64,000 nt of DNA from Talinum fruticosum (lineage: Eukaryota; Streptophyta; Magnoliopsida; Caryophyllales; Talinaceae), in NCBI GenBank assembly GCA_021018815.1, contig JAITYX010000021.1, forward strand, positions 2,633,001-2,697,000, read 5' to 3'. Below are positions 59,601 to 64,000 of this stretch, piece by piece. Below the pieces are notes generated by a model, which worked only from the letters and a program-made list of their open reading frames with translations, made no database searches and had not been told where the DNA came from. The position numbers were made by a program, and so were the translations under genes. Position 1 is the stretch's first letter. Every line of letters begins with the position of its first letter.

Positions 59601-60522
59601 ATTTATTCTTCGATTCATCCACTTCTCCAAGGTGAAATGTGAATTTTGAACATCAACTATTGGCTTGGGCTATATAATGTATTTCGACCGCAAACTTTGG
59701 TGGACTCTTGTATTGACTTCCTTCCCTATTTCTACCACAAACTTTGGTGGACTCTTGTACTGACTTCCTTCCCTTTTTTGGTGGCTTCTTTTTATTTTTT
59801 TTGGAAGCAGGGAGGGGGTGGGGCTGTTTTTATTACTTGGATACAGGTGTCCCATATTGGATATCCTACTATTTGATGTAGATATGGATGCATGAGACCC
59901 CGTTTTAGATAAGATTTATAAAAAGTTGCAAAATTTCTAACCCCATGAGCATATTAATGTTAGGAACTTTTAGTCGCATACAAGTGATGTTAGTTTGAGA
60001 TGATCTTTTCTTTCTTTCTTTTTCTGTTTTTTTTTTTTTTGGGGGGATCATTGTTGAGGTTGGTTTGTAGCTTTTAACTAGTGGATTGCCAAACAGGTCT
60101 TTCGAATCAACATTGTTTGTTGAAAAGAGTGGGTTCGTCTTGTTTATGTTACTCCTAATTGTTTGAATTCTCTTCTAAAAACTACCAAAACAGATGTTTT
60201 CATTGGATAGTTGGAATTGCAATAAGGCATTTCATCTCTTTTTTTCCTGTCCTTTTCTTCTATTACTTGAGCAGCTAGAGACGGATTCGAAGATTCTATT
60301 ACAGAAGGCTGACGCGGCACTTAAGAAATACAATATGCATGCTGTGGTTGCGAATGAACTGGCAACTCGAAAGAGGAGGTCACACTTGTCACTGTCCATG
60401 GGAATACTTGCATCCACCGTGAGAAGACCAAGCCTGGAGATGATGTAGAGCGTCCACTCATTCAACTCCTCCTGGAAAAGCACACATCCTATATTGAGAA
60501 CAACGTGCAGGGGCAGACATGA
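56633..60522 (+). CDS. COAB: Phosphopantothenate--cysteine ligase (coenzyme A biosynthesis), frameshifted
   Basis: The enzyme joins 4'-phosphopantothenate and cysteine in CoA synthesis. Exons, all phase-consistent: first coding exon to 56768, then 56861-56987, 57091-57135, 57228-57313, 57678-57730, 57869-57928, 58719-58820, 59078-59197 and 60275-60522. The product is about 314 aa from ATG 56,667, as in Arabidopsis COAB. Diagnostic parts are '[18 protein letters not shown]', '[12 protein letters not shown]', '[13 protein letters not shown]', 'HLAQVPKML' and '[12 protein letters not shown]'. Intron 1 has a GC donor (CAG|GCAAGTG). In the last exon one A is missing from the run at 60,370-60,372; without it the protein ends early as '[10 protein letters not shown]'. 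The start is ambiguous. ATG 56,667 needs one more T in 56,682-56,686 to give the family-like 'EVQNFFETAPSL'. ATG 56,633 is in frame as it stands but adds an atypical N-terminus. Confidence 0.88.
56769..56860 (+). other. GC-AG intron of the PPCS gene
   Basis: The boundary CAG|GCAAGTG...TTTATAG|GAAATG is the only one that keeps the reading frame. GC donors normally have exactly this strong AG|GCAAGT context. Confidence 0.8.
59692..59785. repeat. 47-bp tandem duplication in a PPCS intron
   Basis: Two near-identical copies beginning 'caaactttggtggactcttg' at 59,692 and 59,739, in the intron before the last exon. Confidence 0.8.
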
Positions 60523-61190
60523 GACATCATCACGTCAATGATCGTTGATAAGTTCTCGTGAGCTTGAGTTCTTTTTCAATTTATTTGGTCATTTTTCGTT
60601 TCATTGTATAATGGTCAATGTAGTGATGACCATTGATATTGCCAATAATACATAGAGCGAAAATTGTCACTTGAACTTCTAGGCTTCTAGCCTTGAAGAA
60701 ATTCATGTTGGCACAGATGTGTAGGAGCCATTGGTCATCCTTGATCCAGAAAATTCTGATGTATACACTTTCGGAGTTGCCGAATGACCCTTGTTGGAGT
60801 GTTTGAAGCAAAATGATGAAAATTCACATTATTTTTAATGAACCTTTTATTGCATTGGAGTTTTTTTTTTTTGTTTTTAAAATAAAGAATGAATTCATCA
60901 ATTACAGATTATACTTCATCTACAATACACATAATTTTACATAATTGTTCACTTGTATATTGCTAAAAATAACAAAATAATTCTTTTTGTCCTGGAAAAC
61001 TAATTATTATTTTCGAGTTGCTTAACAAGGTGACGACGATTTGGATTTGGATGTAGACAGTGATATGGTAAGGGAGGAGCAGATGTAACTTTGTACATGC
61101 TCCCATTACTAATCCTGCCATTTTATCCGTTTGTGTTTCCGTCTCCTTTGCCAAAAACAAGAAAAAGACAACGATTTGGATTTGGATTGA
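60523..61190. other. Convergent 3' regions of PPCS and P450 genes
   Basis: Holds both likely 3' untranslated regions. No further gene. Confidence 0.4.
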
Positions 61191-63225
61191 TCAAAAGATG
61201 CACTTCATGACTGGTCGTGCTTTGCACAAGGCCTCTAGAGGTTGGGCTCTACCCAAGGTAAGCCCACTCCCTTCTGTCATGTCCACTTCTTCATCGCTCA
61301 CCCTCTTCCAGTCGAAGCACTGAATCAATGATCCCACGGCCAAGTTCACCATCCTGTTCCCTAAGGAAGCTCCCGGGCAACTCCGCCTCCCTGCCCCAAA
61401 TGGCAGGTACATGTATTGATCAGCTGCACCAGGCCTCTGTTGGAATCTTTCGGGTTTGAACACCTCAGGCTCGTCCCACAGTTGAGGGTCACGGTGGATG
61501 GCCCATATGTTGGTCAGTAACATGGCGCCGCTTGGGATATCAAATCCACCTATCTGGCATTCCTGAGATGACAAGTGCGGTAAAAGAAGTGGGGCAGCAG
61601 GGAACATTCGCAGTGTTTCAGAGACGATGCACTGAAGGTAGGGAAGTCTGGGAAGGTCCGACTCCTCAAGCAAATGGTCTTGACCAATTTGGGTGTCTAT
61701 TTCAGATTTAGCCTTGTCTAGAACTTGGGGATGGTTGAGCAGAAGTGACACTGCCCACCCCATTGTCACTGAAGATGTGTCTGTCCCTGCAATTAGCAAG
61801 ACCTGTACACCATAATGCAATCAAGTTGGTTTGGTCAATAAAGGATGCTATACCTCTTCTGGACCCACTGGCTAGTGCTCAATCAGCTAATGACTATGTC
61901 TATGATAAATGGAACATAAATTGTCAGTTGTGTATAATTCAATCTGTGATATTTTTTGCTTTAGTAGCCCAAAATTGACTACTGAAATATATGCAACTGA
62001 CTCTCTTACAAGCTATTAAAAGAGCTTAGCTATTCAAAAAGTAGTTTCTGAATTCCCTTCTAAGTTAATTTTGGTCAGACCTTTACTAAGGAAAATAATT
62101 TCCACAATCTTTCTGGAGTAATGGTGAAATCCAACTAAGGAAAAGGTAAAATCATACTGTAGTTCCTCGGGTTAAGAGACATCCAGTTTCTACAGAGTAC
62201 ACGAACATTGGTGATTCCGAATCGGTCTAGATATATGTAACCTTATATTTATCACGAGCCATCGCAGATCATATTTTCAAAATACACACAAGAAGTCAGA
62301 CCATTGCCGGCAGCAAGTGAAGGGAGACTTACCAACAGAAGGCCTTTAATAATTTCGTCAGTGTAATACTCTGGCTCTGATTTCTGCAACTTAAGTAGCC
62401 TACCAATCATAGTTTCTTCCCTCTTTTTATCAGACAAATGAGCTCTATGCTCATCAACCAAACCTTGGAAGAAACCATCAGTCTTCTTTGCAAGTCTCTT
62501 AATCCTCTTAGTAAACCCACCATAGTCAATCCATCTCAGAACAGGTACACAATCTGCAGGATTTGAAGCATCAGTTACCTCAATAATCTCTTTGATTATC
62601 TCAGTAAACCTCGTCGCCTCCTCCGAATCCTCCACTCCTTCTCCATAATACCTCTTCCCAGCAAGCACTCTCAGCAAGAAATTAAATGTCAGATCACTGA
62701 ACACAGATTTCAGCTCCACTTTTGCATACCCTTTGCTTGATTTCCTGTAAATTTGGCTAAGTAAATGCTTGATTTCATCCCTTCTGATCCAAACAGACTT
62801 ATTCAGACAATTTGCTGAGAAAACCTCTAGGGAAGTTATTCTCCTGAGGTTCCTCCAATGCTCACCATAAGGCGCAGAGACCATGTCGCTCGAGTTATAA
62901 GCAAGGTGTATCGACGCTTGAAGAAGAGGGCGGTTCGCGAAGATGACATCATTCCTTGAGAAGCATTCTTCAACAGCTGATGGTGAAGAGACTACGACAA
63001 CTAGGCGAGACCCGAATCGGAGGGAAACAATTGGACCATAGTTTTGGGATAGTTTTTGCAGGGTTTTGTGGATTGGGACTCTGAGCAGGTGGAGATGGCC
63101 AAGCAAGGGAAGAGAGGGGGGCCTGGAGGAAAGTTCAGAGCTTTATTTTTCCTCTGAACCCAAAATTTCAGAAACAGCAGAGCAAGCAAGAGGAAGAAAG
63201 ATGGGTAGAGCCCCTTTTCTTCCAT
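61191..63225 (-). CDS. Cytochrome P450, CYP81-like, one frameshift
   Basis: Two exons, 63225-62333 and 61802-61191, give about 501 aa with one base restored, a normal P450 length. The order of motifs is an N-terminal membrane anchor (about 8-23), a proline hinge 'FPPGPP' (about 32-37), the I-helix AGTDTS, the ExxR motif ETLR, PERF, and the heme loop FGAGRRSCPG with the Cys ligand, ending 'EALCKARPV'. Together with 'SLIQCFDW' and 'VDMTEGSG' this matches the CYP81 family of ER-bound monooxygenases acting on isoflavonoids, glucosinolates or related compounds; the substrate is unknown. The intron is the conserved phase-0 one before the I-helix of this clan. The run of six G at 63,116-63,121 (plus strand) should be seven: before it the frame reads the anchor and hinge, after it 'SLPLLGHLHLL'. 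Confidence 0.9.
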
Positions 63226-64000
63226 TGCTGCTTCTTTCAGGGCAGTTGATCTGGCGTGTCAAAATGTACTCCATCTCTGTATGTGGATATCTTTTGGAAA
63301 ATTTATTATGGTCCATTAATGTAAAAAATTGTATTTTTGGAATTATGTATTCATCATCGAAAAAAGACAAGGATTTTTTCCGTATTGTTTGACTTTTTAA
63401 TAACAATTATATATGGTGGTCCAACATTGGAAATTGGAATACCAATCAGAAGTCTACTGATGATAAGGAAACAAAAATTGCCATGAGCCAAGATTACGTG
63501 ATCTTCTTCTTAGAGGAGAAGTTGAAAAAAAATTTCAAAAAAATTGGGTGACATGTCATAATTTTAAAAAATAAATTTAAATTTATTAAAAAATAGGAAT
63601 TATAAAAATAGAACGTAAATTTTAAAATATTTAAATAAATTTAAAAAATAAAGACAGAGGCATAAAAGGGTGAAAGGATTAAGGAACTTTTAAATTTTCT
63701 TTTTTAATTTTATCAGTCCCTTTTTCTTTTTTTATGTATTATAAAATTTAAAGCCGTGCGACACCAATCAACATATCAATATTAAAACACGTCTTATGTT
63801 TTTCTCAATTAATATTTATAGATTTCTTACATATTATTACCTTCTAACAAGACTCTCACTTTGAGTTGACTATGAAAATTGAACGAACATATACCCTTTT
63901 TTAAAAATTTATGCACATTTCTTATATTTCTTATATATTCTGCTAACTCGATCTCTTGACAAAAATAAATCATATCATAAAACTCTTTAGAAATTAGTGG
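63226..64000. other. Upstream region of the P450 gene
   Basis: AT-rich DNA to the right edge of the window. No gene or element recognised. Confidence 0.4.

Noticed and set aside
11969..63121. Programmed ribosomal frameshifting as cause of the broken frames
   Set aside because: The sites have no common slippery motif or downstream structure, lie in unrelated genes, and all are simple one-base losses in or beside simple repeats.
1..64000. CRISPR arrays, rRNA or tRNA genes, operons, bacterial-type gene clusters
   Set aside because: None seen; the gene structure is plant nuclear. The only tRNA-like signal is the SINE.

Overview
This is a nuclear chromosome window from a flowering plant. The evidence is multi-exon genes with GT-AG introns, plant-specific families (GH3, FRIGIDA-like, a DYW-class PPR protein, a CYP81-like P450), AT-rich intergenic DNA and plant-type transposable elements. 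I cannot name the species.

Layout. 1-6,678 is retroelement and repeat territory: a hairpin-rich tandem array, a C/T-rich low-complexity block, and a decayed Ty3/gypsy-type gag-protease element (minus strand) with its 5' LTR at 6,037-6,678. 7,296-7,685 (+) is a single-exon orphan gene of 129 codons. 8,141-13,708 (-) is a membrane-anchored pepsin-like aspartyl protease. 14,926-16,890 (-) is a FRIGIDA-like gene. 19,683-22,950 (-) is an NRAMP metal transporter with a tRNA-derived SINE in its last intron. 26,070-26,520 is an RNase H relic. 26,802-28,489 (-) is a membrane RING-finger gene. 30,803-43,778 (-) is a tandem cluster of three GH3 acyl-acid-amido synthetase genes, with a 1,365-bp Mutator-like element between copies 2 and 3. 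44-52 kb is gene-poor, with an LTR-like fragment near 52 kb. 52,438-54,341 (+) is the ELI1-type PPR-DYW gene. 56,633-60,522 (+) is phosphopantothenate-cysteine ligase. 61,191-63,225 (-) is a CYP81-like P450.

The genes are independent housekeeping or specialised loci, not a pathway cluster. The exception is the GH3 array, which is a local tandem expansion: one copy has a canonical pocket and two younger copies have changed substrate-pocket positions.

The most consequential observation is a series of single-base contractions, nearly all in short homopolymers, that break six of the genes. When each exon is followed through its splice phases, adding one base repairs the frame every time. This looks like residual long-read assembly error rather than biology, and it will mislead automatic gene calling here. 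I found no evidence of a new multi-gene system. The best biological leads are the GH3 pocket changes, the precisely bounded Mutator-like element and the hairpin array.
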